NCBI GenBank assembly: GCA_963826695.1
Contig: CAWGXZ010000009.1
Span: 1-64,000, forward strand
Length of the DNA: 64,000 nt
Source of the DNA: CAWGXZ01 sp963826695
GTDB taxonomy: Bacteria > Pseudomonadota > Gammaproteobacteria > Burkholderiales > Burkholderiaceae_C
Direction of reading: 5' to 3'
In this document: positions 28,094 through 37,428 of the stretch, in pieces
Numbering within the stretch: position 1 is the stretch's first letter
How the letters are laid out: each line of letters begins with the position of its first letter
Notes under the pieces: generated by a model
Seen by the model: only the letters and a program-made list of their open reading frames with translations
What the model was told of the DNA's origin: nothing
Databases searched by the model: none
Translations under genes and position numbers: made by a program

Positions 28094-29249
28094 AGCACTG
28101 ACCCGCGAGGCCGTCGCGCTCGGCGGCGGTCTGCCGATCAGCCAACCGCTGACCGCCGACGAGGCCGAAGTGGCCCGGCAGATGCAGATCTGCAACGCCT
28201 GCCGCTACTGCGAAAGCTTCTGCGCCGTATTCCCGGCAATGACCCGGCGGCTCGACTTTGCCAAGGCCGACGTCCACTACCTCGCCAACCTCTGCCACAA
28301 CTGCGGCGCCTGCCTGCACGCCTGCCAGTACGCGCCGCCGCATGAATTTGCCGTCAACGTGCCGCAGGCGATGGCCCGGGTCCGCAAGCAGACCTATGCC
28401 GACTACGCATGGCCGCCCGCGCTCGGCGCGCTGTATCAGCGCAACGGATTGACGCTGTCGCTGGCGCTTGCCGGCGGCCTGGCGCTGTTCCTGGTGTTGG
28501 CGCTGGCGCTCAACGGCACGTTGGTCGGCATGCCGCCCGAGGGCAACTTCTATTCGGTGTTCCCGCACAACCTGATGGTCGGGCTGTTCGCGCCGATCTT
28601 CCTGTTTGCCGTCCTGGCGCTCGCGCTCGGCGTGCGCGCCTTCTGGAAGGATCTGGCCCCCGGCAAGGCGCCGCCCGGCGCCGCCGCCGAGGCGACGCAC
28701 GACGTGCTGCGGCTGAAGTACCTGGACGGCGGCCACGGCGAAGGCTGCAACGAGGCCGACGACGCCTTCACGCTGGCGCGGCGGCGCTTTCACCACCTCA
28801 CCTTCTACGGCTTCCTGTTCTGCTTCGCCGCGACCAGCGTGGCCACGCTCTATCACTATGCCTTCGGCTGGGAGGCACCGTACGGCTGGACGAGCCTGCC
28901 CAAGCTGCTCGGCACGAGCGGTGGCATCGCCCTGGTGATCGGCACGGTGGGCCTCTTCTGGCTCAACCTGCAGCGCCATCCGCAGCATGCACCGGCGGCG
29001 CAGAAGCCGATGGACCGTGGCTTCATCGCGCTGCTCTTTCTGACCGGGGCGACCGGGCTGGTGCTGGCGCTGGCGCGCGGCAGTGCGACGCTGCCGCTGT
29101 GGCTGGCGATTCACCTCGGCGTGGTGATGGCGTTTTTCGCGACCCTGCCCTACAGCAAGTTCGCCCACGGCGTTTACCGAAGCGCGGCGCTGTTCAGGTC
29201 GTCGATCGAAAAGCGGCGGCCGTCGACGCTGCAACTGGGTGACGACTGA
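28080..29249 (+). CDS. tcuB: Tricarballylate utilisation electron-transfer protein TcuB
   Basis: This 389-residue membrane iron-sulfur protein reoxidises reduced TcuA and passes electrons to the quinone pool. Two 4Fe-4S motifs lie in the N-terminal third: CNACRYCESFC and CHNCGACLHAC. About six hydrophobic segments follow (for example LTLSLALAGGLALFLVLALAL), including the histidine-containing HHLTFYGFLF that may ligate haem (inference). The start is a GTG at 28080 inside the end of tcuA; this fits the N-terminus QQLEALTREAVALGG. Length and layout match the TcuB/CitB family. Confidence 0.9.
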   Translation: MQQLEALTREAVALGGGLPISQPLTADEAEVARQMQICNACRYCESFCAVFPAMTRRLDFAKADVHYLANLCHNCGACLHACQYAPPHEFAVNVPQAMARVRKQTYADYAWPPALGALYQRNGLTLSLALAGGLALFLVLALALNGTLVGMPPEGNFYSVFPHNLMVGLFAPIFLFAVLALALGVRAFWKDLAPGKAPPGAAAEATHDVLRLKYLDGGHGEGCNEADDAFTLARRRFHHLTFYGFLFCFAATSVATLYHYAFGWEAPYGWTSLPKLLGTSGGIALVIGTVGLFWLNLQRHPQHAPAAQKPMDRGFIALLFLTGATGLVLALARGSATLPLWLAIHLGVVMAFFATLPYSKFAHGVYRSAALFRSSIEKRRPSTLQLGDD

Positions 29250-29323
29250 CGCAGCGATGCGCAACCAGGCAACCAAATGAGAGCAGCCGGAAATTCACCG
29301 CTGCCAACACGGGAGACATTCGA

Positions 29324-30289
29324 ATGAAAAAACGCCTTTTCCTTGCCGCCACGTCGGCGCTCGCTCTCACGGCCCTGCCGCTCGCTGCCCAAGAGCTGCC
29401 GAAAAAGACGATCACGCTGATCGTCGGCTTCGCTGCCGGCGGCGGAGCCGACACGGCGGCGCGGATCATCGCCAAGAAGCTGGGCGAGAACATCGGCCAG
29501 ACCGTCGTCGTCGACAACCGTGCAGGCGCTGGCGGCAACATCGCGCACCAGCAGGTCGCCAACGCCACACCCGACGGCTCGGTCATCCTGCTCGGCTCGA
29601 TCGGCCCGCTGTCGATCGCGCCGCACCTGATGAAGGTCGGCTACGACCCGAAGAAGGATCTGGCGCCACTGACCATGGGCGTCAGCTTCCCCAACGTGCT
29701 GGTGGTGCATCCGGGCGTCGGCGCGAAGACGCTCGCCGAGTTCATCGCCCTGGCCAAGGCCAAGCCCGGCGCCCTGAACTACGCGTCCACCGGCGCCGGC
29801 TCGGCATCGCACCTTGCTGGCGAGCTGTTCAACGACCGCGCCGGCGTCGACATCGTCCACATTCCGTACAAGGGCGGTGCACCCGCGCTCGGCGACCTGC
29901 TCGCCGGCCGCATCGCGGCCTACTACTCGACGCCGTCGTCCGCCCAGCCGCACATCGAAGCCGGCAAGCTGATCGCGCTGGCGACCACCGGCCCCGAGCG
30001 GCCCACCTTCATGCGCAATGTGCCGACGATTGCCGAGTCGGGCTTCCCGGGGTTTAGCGCGACCAACTGGTACGCCTTCGTCGCGCCCGGCAAGACGCCG
30101 GTGGCGATCCTCGACCGCTGGAACAGTGAGCTGGTCAAGGTGCTGACGACGCCGGAGGTGCGCGACGAACTGCTCAAGCACGGGCTGACGCCGCTGCCGG
30201 GCAGCCGCGACGAACTGGCGAGGACGATCGACCGCGAATCGCAGACCTGGAGCAAGGTGATCCGCGAGCGCAAGATCACCGCCGAATAG
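29324..30289 (+). CDS. Bug-family tripartite tricarboxylate receptor
   Basis: This 321-residue periplasmic binding protein has a clean signal peptide (MKKRLFLAATSALALTALPLAAQ). The Bug/TctC signatures are present: ITLIVGFAAGGGADTAARI at the start of the mature protein, VVDNRAGAGGNIA, and VDIVHIPYKGGAPALGDLLAGR. It would bind a di- or tricarboxylate. The GGGAGA site precedes the ATG at 29324. It follows tcuB by 74 bp, so citrate or tricarballylate is the likely ligand, but no TctA/TctB membrane genes are present here. Many Bug proteins are orphans, so transport may use permeases elsewhere. Confidence 0.92.
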   Translation: MKKRLFLAATSALALTALPLAAQELPKKTITLIVGFAAGGGADTAARIIAKKLGENIGQTVVVDNRAGAGGNIAHQQVANATPDGSVILLGSIGPLSIAPHLMKVGYDPKKDLAPLTMGVSFPNVLVVHPGVGAKTLAEFIALAKAKPGALNYASTGAGSASHLAGELFNDRAGVDIVHIPYKGGAPALGDLLAGRIAAYYSTPSSAQPHIEAGKLIALATTGPERPTFMRNVPTIAESGFPGFSATNWYAFVAPGKTPVAILDRWNSELVKVLTTPEVRDELLKHGLTPLPGSRDELARTIDRESQTWSKVIRERKITAE

Positions 30290-30325
30290 GGCTTCTGCCC
30301 TTTCGACCGCTTCGCGGGAGCCGTG

Positions 30326-30829
30326 ATGGGCTCAATGAAGACGCTGCTCATCGTCTATCACTCGATGACCGGCGGAACCCGGCAGATGGCCGAGGCGGCC
30401 GCTGCAGGCGCCGCTTCCGGGGCAGGCGAGGTTGAGACCCGGCTGCTGCGCGCCCCACAGGCTGGCCCGGACGACCTGCTTGCAGCGGACGGCTACCTGT
30501 TCGCGACGCCCGAAAACCTGGCGGCGATCGCCGGTCTGATGAAGGACTTCTTCGACCGCAGCTACTACCCTGCCCTCGGCCGTATCGAAGGGCGGCCGTA
30601 CGCGGCGATGGTCTGCGCCGGCAGCGACGGCACGAACGCAGCGCGACAGATCGAGCGAATCGCCACCGGCTGGCGGCTCAGGGCAGTGGCCGAACCGCTG
30701 ATCGTCTGCAGTCGGGCGCAAGCGCCGGCGGAAATACTGGCGCCGAAGGTGATCGATGCGGCATCCCTGCAGCGCTGCCATGAGCTCGGCGAGGCGCTCG
30801 CCGCAGGCCTCGCGCTCGGCGTCTTTTGA
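30326..30829 (+). CDS. Flavodoxin-like FMN protein
   Basis: This 167-residue protein has a flavodoxin/NADPH-dependent FMN reductase fold. The phosphate-binding loop is YHSMTGGTRQMAE, followed by DGYLFATPENLAAIAGLMKDFFDR and AAMVCAGSDG. It probably carries electrons or reduces a small molecule in the cytoplasm. Three closely spaced starts exist (GTG 30323, ATG 30326, ATG 30335); 30326 has the best GGGAG spacing. It lies 36 bp downstream of the Bug receptor and may belong to the same transcript. Confidence 0.78.
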   Translation: MGSMKTLLIVYHSMTGGTRQMAEAAAAGAASGAGEVETRLLRAPQAGPDDLLAADGYLFATPENLAAIAGLMKDFFDRSYYPALGRIEGRPYAAMVCAGSDGTNAARQIERIATGWRLRAVAEPLIVCSRAQAPAEILAPKVIDAASLQRCHELGEALAAGLALGVF

Positions 30830-30934
30830 GAGCCAAAGCAGGCCGTGCGCCCCGAGCGGACCTTATTTGCCGCGCTCCGGCTTCGCGGCATCGATTGGTG
30901 CTGATGCCGCCGCTTGACAACCGTCCCGCGGAGA

Positions 30935-32407
30935 CTAGCGAGCGAGCCCTTCCGCAAGGGTGCCCTGCCCGCGCACCCCGCACCCCGGATCGACCACCCT
31001 CCCCCGATTCAAGATTCCTCCCGGATCGAGCAGCTTCTTCATCCCCTGCATCAGCCCCACCTCCGCCGCGTCCCGGCTGTAATGCAGGAACGGCTTCTTG
31101 ACCATGCCGATGCCGTGCTCGGCCGAGATGCTGCCGCCGACGGCGCCGACCGCGGCGTAGACCCGCTCCTCGATCTCGTGGCGCTGCGCCTCCTCGGGAT
31201 GCGGACCGGTCACCAGATGCAGGTTGCCGTCGCCGAGGTGGCCGAAGTGGAGGTGCTGCTGCGCCGGATAGTGCTCACCGAGTTCCCGTCGCAGCCGCTC
31301 GACCAGTGCCTCCATCGCCGGCAGCTCGACGCTCACGTCGAAGGTGACGCACGGCTTCAGCTGGGAGAGCAGTTCGCCGATGCCTTCACGAAACGACCAC
31401 AGCTGCTGCGCCTGCTGCATCGAATGGGCGATCACGGCGTCCGTGACCAGCCCGTCGCCGAGTGCGGCTTCCATCAGCCGCTCGACCGCGGCAGCGCCGG
31501 CCTCGGCGTCGCTGCCGAGCGTTTCGATCAGCGCGTAGAGCGGATGCGGCACGGCGAACGGCGAGGCCCGGCCGATCGCCCGCGCACTGGCCTGGAAAAA
31601 GTCGTCCCACATCAGCTCGAAGGCGGTCAGCTCGGGCAGGCAGCGCCGGGCCTCGCGCAGCAGCCGCGATGCGGCATCGAAATCGGCGAGCGCGCAGAGC
31701 ACGGTGCAGCTCGCGGCCGGCCCGGGCACCAGCCTCAGCGACAGGCGGGTGATGACCCCGAGCGTGCCTTCGCTGCCGATGAACAGGTGCTTGAGGTCGA
31801 AGCCGGCATTGTTCTTGACCATCCGGCCGAGCATCGACAGCAGCCGGCCGTCGGCCAGCGCCACCTCGAGGCCGAGCACCGACTCGCGCATCATCCCGTG
31901 GCGGATCACCCGGTTGCCGCCGGCATTCGTCGCCGCATTGCCGCCGAGCTGGCACGAACCTCGCGCGCCGAGGTCGAGCGGGAAGAACCAGCCCTGCTCG
32001 CGGGCAGCGAGCTGCAGCTGTTCGAGGGTGACGCCCGCCTGCACGACCACCGTGCCGCCGACGGCGTCGAAATCCTCGATCGCGTTCAGCCGCGCCAGCG
32101 ACAGCACGATCTCGCCGGGGTGCGGATTGGCCCCGCCCGCCAAGCCGGTGAGTCCGCCCTGCACGGCCACCGGCTGGCCGAAGCGCGTGCAGATCGCCAG
32201 GGCTTCGGCCACCTGCGCTGGCGTGCGCGGCAGCAGAACCGCTTCGGGCGACGCCGCCGGCATACCGCTCCAATCGGCGCTGGGCCGCTCGGAAGCGGCG
32301 TTGCCGCGAAGCACGGCGGCCTCGCCGAGGGCGGCGACCAGCGCCTCGATGGCGCCCGCGGTGTCAGCCGGTTCAGGGCGCAGGTCGGAGTCGGGGTTGG
32401 CGATCAT
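30935..32407 (-). CDS. FAD-linked oxidase (D-lactate/2-hydroxyacid dehydrogenase type)
   Basis: This 490-residue flavoprotein belongs to the FAD-binding type 4 family. The FAD domain (about residues 50-230) contains AVQGGLTGLAGGANPHPGEIVLSL split across its usual contacts, LGARGSCQLGGNAATNAGG and a GSEGTLGVITRL loop. The C-terminal oxidase domain carries the metal-binding HLHFGHLGDGNLHLV and ends with LLDPGGILNRGRV. This is the layout of D-lactate dehydrogenase (Dld2), D-2-hydroxyglutarate dehydrogenase and GlcD. The ATG at 32407 fits the family N-terminus. Substrate not decidable by sequence reading. Confidence 0.88.
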   Translation of the reverse strand: MIANPDSDLRPEPADTAGAIEALVAALGEAAVLRGNAASERPSADWSGMPAASPEAVLLPRTPAQVAEALAICTRFGQPVAVQGGLTGLAGGANPHPGEIVLSLARLNAIEDFDAVGGTVVVQAGVTLEQLQLAAREQGWFFPLDLGARGSCQLGGNAATNAGGNRVIRHGMMRESVLGLEVALADGRLLSMLGRMVKNNAGFDLKHLFIGSEGTLGVITRLSLRLVPGPAASCTVLCALADFDAASRLLREARRCLPELTAFELMWDDFFQASARAIGRASPFAVPHPLYALIETLGSDAEAGAAAVERLMEAALGDGLVTDAVIAHSMQQAQQLWSFREGIGELLSQLKPCVTFDVSVELPAMEALVERLRRELGEHYPAQQHLHFGHLGDGNLHLVTGPHPEEAQRHEIEERVYAAVGAVGGSISAEHGIGMVKKPFLHYSRDAAEVGLMQGMKKLLDPGGILNRGRVVDPGCGVRGQGTLAEGLAR

Positions 32408-32555
32408 GGCGTGGCACGCGGCAGTGGCGCCACGGGATGCGGCACCCACGCTGCACGATAGCCGAGCGGCGCCGCCGGCCCTGCTCTGCGCAGACCGTTG
32501 TGACCGGGCAAAGATGAGTGACACTGCGCCCCTGCGTCAACCTGCACGACTCGCC

Positions 32556-33743
32556 ATGCCACCGATCTTCGACAGCCTGCTCGAGACGGACCTGTACAAG
32601 TTCACGATGTGGCAGGCCATGCTGCACCGCCATCCGCAGACGCAGGCCGAGTACAGCTTCCTTTGCCGCAACCAGCCGGCCTATCCGCTGGCGGAGCTGG
32701 TGGGCGATGTCGACGAGCAGCTCGACCACCTGTGCCGGCTCGCCTTCCGGCCCGACGAGCTCGACTACCTGCGCGGGCTGCGCTTCATCAAGTCCGACTT
32801 CGTCGACTTCCTGCGCATCTTCCGCTTCCAGCGCGAGTTCATCGAGGCGCGTGCCAACGGCCCGACGCTGGAGATCGTCGCCCGCGGGCCGCAGGTCCAT
32901 GTGATGGCGTTCGAGATCTTCATTCTGGCGATCGTCAACGAGCTGTACTTCCGGCGCTTCGACACCCGCCCGGCGATCGCCGAAGGCCGCAAGCGGCTGC
33001 ACGCGAAGATCGAGTTGCTCGACCGCTTTGGCGACGAGTCGGCGCGCCGCCATCCGTTCGAGTTCTTCGATTTCGGCGTGCGCCGCCGCTTTACCGGCGA
33101 ATGGCACCGCGAGGTCGCGGCCACGCTGCAACGCGATGCACCGCGCTTCTTCAAGGGCACCTCGAACGTGCTGCTGGCGCGCGATCTCAACCTGGTGCCG
33201 ATCGGCACCATGGCGCACGAGTACCTGCAGACCTACCAGGCGCTCGGCGTGCGCCTGCGCGACTTCCAGCGCGTGGCGCTCGAGGACTGGGTGCAGGAGT
33301 ACCGCGGTGACCTCGGTACGGCGCTCACCGACGTCGTCGGCATGGACGGCTTCCTGGCGGACTTCGACCTCTACTTCGGCAAGCTCTTCGACGGCCTGCG
33401 CCACGATTCGGGCGACCCGGGCATGTGGGCCGAAAAGGCGCTGGGCCACTACGCCAAGCTGCGCATCGACGCGCACACCAAGCGGCTGGTGTTCTCCGAC
33501 GGACTCGACCTGCCCAAGTCGATGGCGCTCTATCGCCGTTTTGCCGATCGCACGCAGCTCGGCTTCGGCATCGGCACCAACCTCACCAACGATGTCGGCT
33601 TCGCCCCGCTGCAAATCGTCATGAAGCTGACGCGCTGCAACGGCCAGCCGGTGGCCAAGCTCTCCGACAGCCCGGGCAAGATGATGTGCGAGGACGAAAC
33701 CTTCCTCGCCTATCTGCGACACGTCTTCAAGGCGCCAGCGTAA
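32556..33743 (+). CDS. pncB: Nicotinate phosphoribosyltransferase
   Basis: This 395-residue NAD-salvage enzyme converts nicotinate and PRPP to nicotinate mononucleotide with ATP. The N-terminal LLETDLYKFTMWQAML is the typical substrate-site start. The autophosphorylated histidine lies in GTMAHEYLQ at about residue 221, and RHDSGDPG and FGIGTNLTND form the phosphoribosyl-binding part. The start is taken at ATG 32556, matching the family; an in-frame ATG at 32514 would add 14 residues. It is divergent from the FAD oxidase. Neither start has a clear ribosome site. Confidence 0.93.
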   Translation: MPPIFDSLLETDLYKFTMWQAMLHRHPQTQAEYSFLCRNQPAYPLAELVGDVDEQLDHLCRLAFRPDELDYLRGLRFIKSDFVDFLRIFRFQREFIEARANGPTLEIVARGPQVHVMAFEIFILAIVNELYFRRFDTRPAIAEGRKRLHAKIELLDRFGDESARRHPFEFFDFGVRRRFTGEWHREVAATLQRDAPRFFKGTSNVLLARDLNLVPIGTMAHEYLQTYQALGVRLRDFQRVALEDWVQEYRGDLGTALTDVVGMDGFLADFDLYFGKLFDGLRHDSGDPGMWAEKALGHYAKLRIDAHTKRLVFSDGLDLPKSMALYRRFADRTQLGFGIGTNLTNDVGFAPLQIVMKLTRCNGQPVAKLSDSPGKMMCEDETFLAYLRHVFKAPA

Positions 33744-33883
33744 CAACCCGAAGGCGTTGCCGGCACGCACCGCCGCTTCGTTCCGTGGCTTGGCTTCGGC
33801 CAGAATGATTTTCAGCCGCGCGTTCGACGCGTGCTGCCGATTCCGCCGCCGATCCCACCGTTGATCCTCGACCTCCAACGACC

Positions 33884-34822
33884 ATGCAACCCACCGCTCG
33901 CCAGTCCAGCCGCCGCCATGTCGTCACCCTTGCTGCCGCCGCGGCGCTGGGCAGCCTGCCTGGGCTCGGCTCCGCCCAGACGGCCAAGCCCGACTACGAG
34001 CCGACGCGCGGCCAGTCCGGCAAGGACGTGATCTGGATTCCGACACCCGACCAGGTGGCCAACCGGCTGCTCCAGCTGGCTGGCGTGACGCCGCAGGACA
34101 CGGTGGTCGACCTCGGCTCGGGCGACGGCAAGATCGTCATCGCCGCGGCGCGCGACTTCAAGGCGCGCGCGCTCGGCATCGAGTTCAACCCCGACATGGT
34201 CGCGCTGTCCAAGCGCAACGCCCAGCGCGCCGGGGTTGCCGACCGTGCCGAGTTCGTCCGCGGCGACATCTTCGAAACCAACTTCTCGAACGCCACGGTG
34301 GTCACGATGTACCTCCTGCCGCAGCTCAACCTGCGGCTGCGGCCGACGCTGATGGCGATGAAGCCGGGCACCCGGCTCGTCTCGCACGACTTCGACATGG
34401 CCGACTGGGAACCCGACGAACTCTCGCGTGCCGGGACGCGGATCGCCCACCTTTGGGTCGTTCCCGCCAATGCCGGCGGCGAATGGCGGCTGCGCTTTCC
34501 GCTGCGCAGCGGGCCGGCCGAAATCGCCGTGTCGATCGAGCAGAAATTCCAGAAGATTCGCGGCAACGCGCGCTTCGACGGGTTCGAGACGACGCTGCGC
34601 GAGCCACGCGTGCTCGGCGACCAGGTCGCCTTCGCATTCACCGACAGCGAGGGCACGCTGCGCGACTTCCGCGGCACCGTCGCCGGCAACCGGATCAGCG
34701 GCACCGTCTCGGTACCTTCCGGCCCGGCAGCGCCTTTCAGCGCCGAGCGCCAGGGCGCGGCGCCGCCGATCGGCGGCTCGGGCCCGGTCGATCGCGTGCG
34801 GCTGGAAGGCAGCGCCGGTTGA
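33884..34822 (+). CDS. Exported SAM-dependent methyltransferase-like protein
   Basis: This 312-residue protein combines a twin-arginine-like signal (SSRRHVVTLAAAAALGSLPGLGSAQ) with a class I methyltransferase domain. The SAM motif VVDLGSGDGKIVIAAARD lies near residue 75, followed by GIEFNPDMVALSKRNA and the acidic VRGDIFE. The C-terminal about 120 residues are beta-rich and end in a Gly/Pro-rich tail. It shares a 4-bp overlap with the APC permease gene downstream. A methyltransferase in the periplasm is odd because SAM is cytoplasmic; either the signal is a membrane anchor facing in, or the domain does something else. Family resemblance is strong, role unknown. Confidence 0.78.
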   Translation: MQPTARQSSRRHVVTLAAAAALGSLPGLGSAQTAKPDYEPTRGQSGKDVIWIPTPDQVANRLLQLAGVTPQDTVVDLGSGDGKIVIAAARDFKARALGIEFNPDMVALSKRNAQRAGVADRAEFVRGDIFETNFSNATVVTMYLLPQLNLRLRPTLMAMKPGTRLVSHDFDMADWEPDELSRAGTRIAHLWVVPANAGGEWRLRFPLRSGPAEIAVSIEQKFQKIRGNARFDGFETTLREPRVLGDQVAFAFTDSEGTLRDFRGTVAGNRISGTVSVPSGPAAPFSAERQGAAPPIGGSGPVDRVRLEGSAG

Positions 34823-36189
34823 GCGCCGAGCGCGCCACGGCGCAGCGGGCGCTGCCGCAGCCCGTTCTCAAGCTGCGCCATGCGGTCGCACTGATCGTCG
34901 GTATCGTCATCGGTGCCGGAATCTTCAAGGCGCCGTCGCTGGTGGCGCAGTTCACCGGGTCGGGCACGCTGATGCTGGCGGCGTGGGTGCTCGGCGGCGT
35001 GGTGTCGCTGATGGGCGCGCTTTGCTATGCCGAGCTGGCAACCGCATACCCGAGTGCCGGCGGCGACTACCACTTCCTGTGGCGCGCCTACGGGCCACGG
35101 CTCGCCTTTCTCTTTGCCTGGGCGCGCTTCACCGTCATCACCACCGGGTCGATCGCGCTGCTGGCGTTCGTCTTCGGCGACTACCTGAGCCAGGTTGCGC
35201 GCCTCGGGCCGTTCAGCGAGGCGCTCTATGCGGGCCTGGCGGTCGTCCTGCTGACATGGATCAACGTGCGCGGCACCCGCGCCGGCGCGGCGACGCAGAA
35301 CTGGCTGACGACGCTCGAGGTCGGCGGCCTGGTGCTGGTCATCGCCGCCGGCGTGGTGCTTTTCGCGGCTGGCTCGACGCCTGCCGCGCCCGCGGCGGTC
35401 GGGGCGTCCTCGGCGCCGGTGGGCGGCATGTTCGGACTGGCGATGGTCTTCGTGCTGCTGACTTATGGCGGCTGGAACGAGGCTGCGTACCTCGGCGCAG
35501 AACTGGAGGATGTCAGCCGCAACATGGTGCGGGCGCTGGTGCTCAGCATCGGGCTGATCACGCTGCTCTACCTGGCGGTGAACCTGGCCTACCTGCAGGG
35601 GCTGGGGCTGGCGGGCATGGCAAAAAGCAACGCCATCGGCGCCGATCTGATGAAGGCGGCTTTCGGCCGCACCGGCGAGGCCACGATCTCGCTGCTGGTC
35701 GGGGTGGCGGCGCTGACCTCGATCAACGCGACGATGATCGTCGGCGCGCGAACCGCCTATTCGGTCGGCACCGACTGGCCGGTGCTCGAAAAGCTCGGCC
35801 GCTGGGACGGTGCCCGCGGCACGCCGGTCAATGCGCTGTTCGTGCAGGGCGGCCTGGCGCTGGGTCTGGTGCTGCTCGGCACGGCCGCACGCAGCGGCTT
35901 CCAGACGATGGTCGACTACACGGCACCGGTGTTCTGGCTGTTCTTCCTGCTCTCGGTCAGCGCGCTGTTCATCCTGCGGCGCCGCGACCCGCAGCGGCCG
36001 CGGCCATTCAGGGTGCCGCTCTATCCGGTGCTGCCGGCCGTGTTCTGCGCGGTTTGCGCCTACATGCTCTGGTCGAGCCTGGCCTATGTGCGGACCGGCG
36101 CCGTGGTCGGTGTGGCGGTGCTCGCGGCCGGGGGGCTGCTGCTGTTGTGGATCAAGCCGGCTGCAGTCGGGGCGCAGCAGCCGGCCTGA
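34819..36189 (+). CDS. APC-superfamily amino acid permease
   Basis: This 456-residue inner-membrane transporter has about 12 membrane segments. The first helix carries the substrate-binding motif VGIVIGAGIFKAPSLV, and YAELATAYPSAGGDYHFL follows, both typical of amino acid/polyamine/organocation carriers. Start choice: the TTG at 34819 overlaps the stop of the methyltransferase gene (TTGA), gives 25 residues before helix 1, and has a GGAAGG site 9 nt upstream. The tight overlap implies the two proteins are made together. Substrate unknown; the nearest well-known groups carry amino acids or polyamines. Confidence 0.87.
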   Translation: MSAERATAQRALPQPVLKLRHAVALIVGIVIGAGIFKAPSLVAQFTGSGTLMLAAWVLGGVVSLMGALCYAELATAYPSAGGDYHFLWRAYGPRLAFLFAWARFTVITTGSIALLAFVFGDYLSQVARLGPFSEALYAGLAVVLLTWINVRGTRAGAATQNWLTTLEVGGLVLVIAAGVVLFAAGSTPAAPAAVGASSAPVGGMFGLAMVFVLLTYGGWNEAAYLGAELEDVSRNMVRALVLSIGLITLLYLAVNLAYLQGLGLAGMAKSNAIGADLMKAAFGRTGEATISLLVGVAALTSINATMIVGARTAYSVGTDWPVLEKLGRWDGARGTPVNALFVQGGLALGLVLLGTAARSGFQTMVDYTAPVFWLFFLLSVSALFILRRRDPQRPRPFRVPLYPVLPAVFCAVCAYMLWSSLAYVRTGAVVGVAVLAAGGLLLLWIKPAAVGAQQPA

Positions 36190-36244
36190 GGAGGCGACCG
36201 AGTGATCGGCCGGTGAATGCGCCGGGGCCGGCGGCGCACGGGCC

Positions 36245-37222
36245 TCAGATCGTCACCACCACCCGGCCGCGCACCCGGCCGGCCATCAGCTGGTGCGCCT
36301 TGTCGACGGCGCCTTCGAGCGGGACTTCCTCGACCATGGCGTCGAGCTTCGCCGGGTCGAGATCGCGGGCGAGGCGCTCCCACGCTTCGCGGCGTCGCGC
36401 CATCGGCGCCATGACGCTGTCGACCCCGGCCAGCGTGACACCACGCAGGATGAACGGCATGACGGTCGACGGCAGGTCGGCGCCCTGCGCCAGGCCGCAC
36501 GCCGCCACCACGCCGCCGTAGCGCGTCTGCGCCAGGGCGTTGGCCAGCGTGTGGCTGCCGACCGCGTCGACCACCGCCGCCCAGCGCTCCTTCTGCAGCG
36601 GCTTGCCCGGTGCTGCCAGCTCGGCCCGGTCGATGACCGTCGCCGCACCCAGGCGCTGCAGGTAATCGGCTTCGGCGGCCTTGCCCGTGGCCGCGGTGAC
36701 CCGCCAGCCGAGCCTGGCGAGCAGTGCCGTGGCCACGCTGCCGACCCCGCCCGTCGCGCCCGTGACCAGCACCTCGCCGGCATCCGGCGCGAGGCCGTGC
36801 CGTTCGAGCGCGAGCACGCAAAGCATCGCGGTGTAGCCTGCCGTGCCGATGGCCATCGCCTGCCGGGTGTCGAAGGCTTCCGGCAGGCGCACCAGCCAGT
36901 CCCCGTTCAGCCGGGCCTTCTGGGCCATGCAGCCCCAGCGGGTCTCGCCGAGGCCCCAGCCGTTGTGCACGACCCGGTCGCCGGGCTTCCAGTCCGGGTG
37001 GCTGCTCTCCACCACCGTGCCGGCGCCGTCGATGCCGGCCACCATCGGCCAGCTGCGCACCACCGGGCCCTTGTCGGCAATCGCCAACCCGTCCTTGTAA
37101 TTCAGCGACGAGTGGGCGACGGCGACCAGCACGTCGCCGCCCGGCATCGCGGCTTCGTCGATCTCGCGCACGCCGGCGCTGAAGCCGGCTTCGTTCTTCT
37201 CGAGCAGCAGAGCCTTGAACAT
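36245..37222 (-). CDS. acuI: Acrylyl-CoA reductase (NADPH), AcuI/YhdH family
   Basis: This 325-residue medium-chain reductase would reduce acryloyl-CoA to propionyl-CoA with NADPH, a detoxifying or DMSP/3-hydroxypropionate-related step. The family N-terminus MFKALLLEKNEAGF is present, with SSLNYKDGLA, the GWGLGETRWGCMAQKA loop and the nucleotide site VTGATGGVGSVATALLARLG. Length matches the AcuI/YhdH group (about 325). The ATG at 37222 has a strong AAGGAG site 7 nt upstream. It is divergent from phosphatidylserine decarboxylase. The specific substrate is inferred from family membership. Confidence 0.88.
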   Translation of the reverse strand: MFKALLLEKNEAGFSAGVREIDEAAMPGGDVLVAVAHSSLNYKDGLAIADKGPVVRSWPMVAGIDGAGTVVESSHPDWKPGDRVVHNGWGLGETRWGCMAQKARLNGDWLVRLPEAFDTRQAMAIGTAGYTAMLCVLALERHGLAPDAGEVLVTGATGGVGSVATALLARLGWRVTAATGKAAEADYLQRLGAATVIDRAELAAPGKPLQKERWAAVVDAVGSHTLANALAQTRYGGVVAACGLAQGADLPSTVMPFILRGVTLAGVDSVMAPMARRREAWERLARDLDPAKLDAMVEEVPLEGAVDKAHQLMAGRVRGRVVVTI

Positions 37223-37428
37223 CGATGTCTCCTTTGAATTGGCCGATCGACCGCGCACGGGGTCAGTCCGCTCCGGTTGCGGCGTCGAACGCTGTGCAAG
37301 CGATGGGCCGCATCACCGCGGGCCACCTGCCTCGGCGGCGAAGCTCGCCCTGAACGGCATTGCCGTCACGCACCCACCTTTCGGAAACAGGGTCGATACA
37401 ATGCCCGGCCGCCACTCCCCGCATCGCC

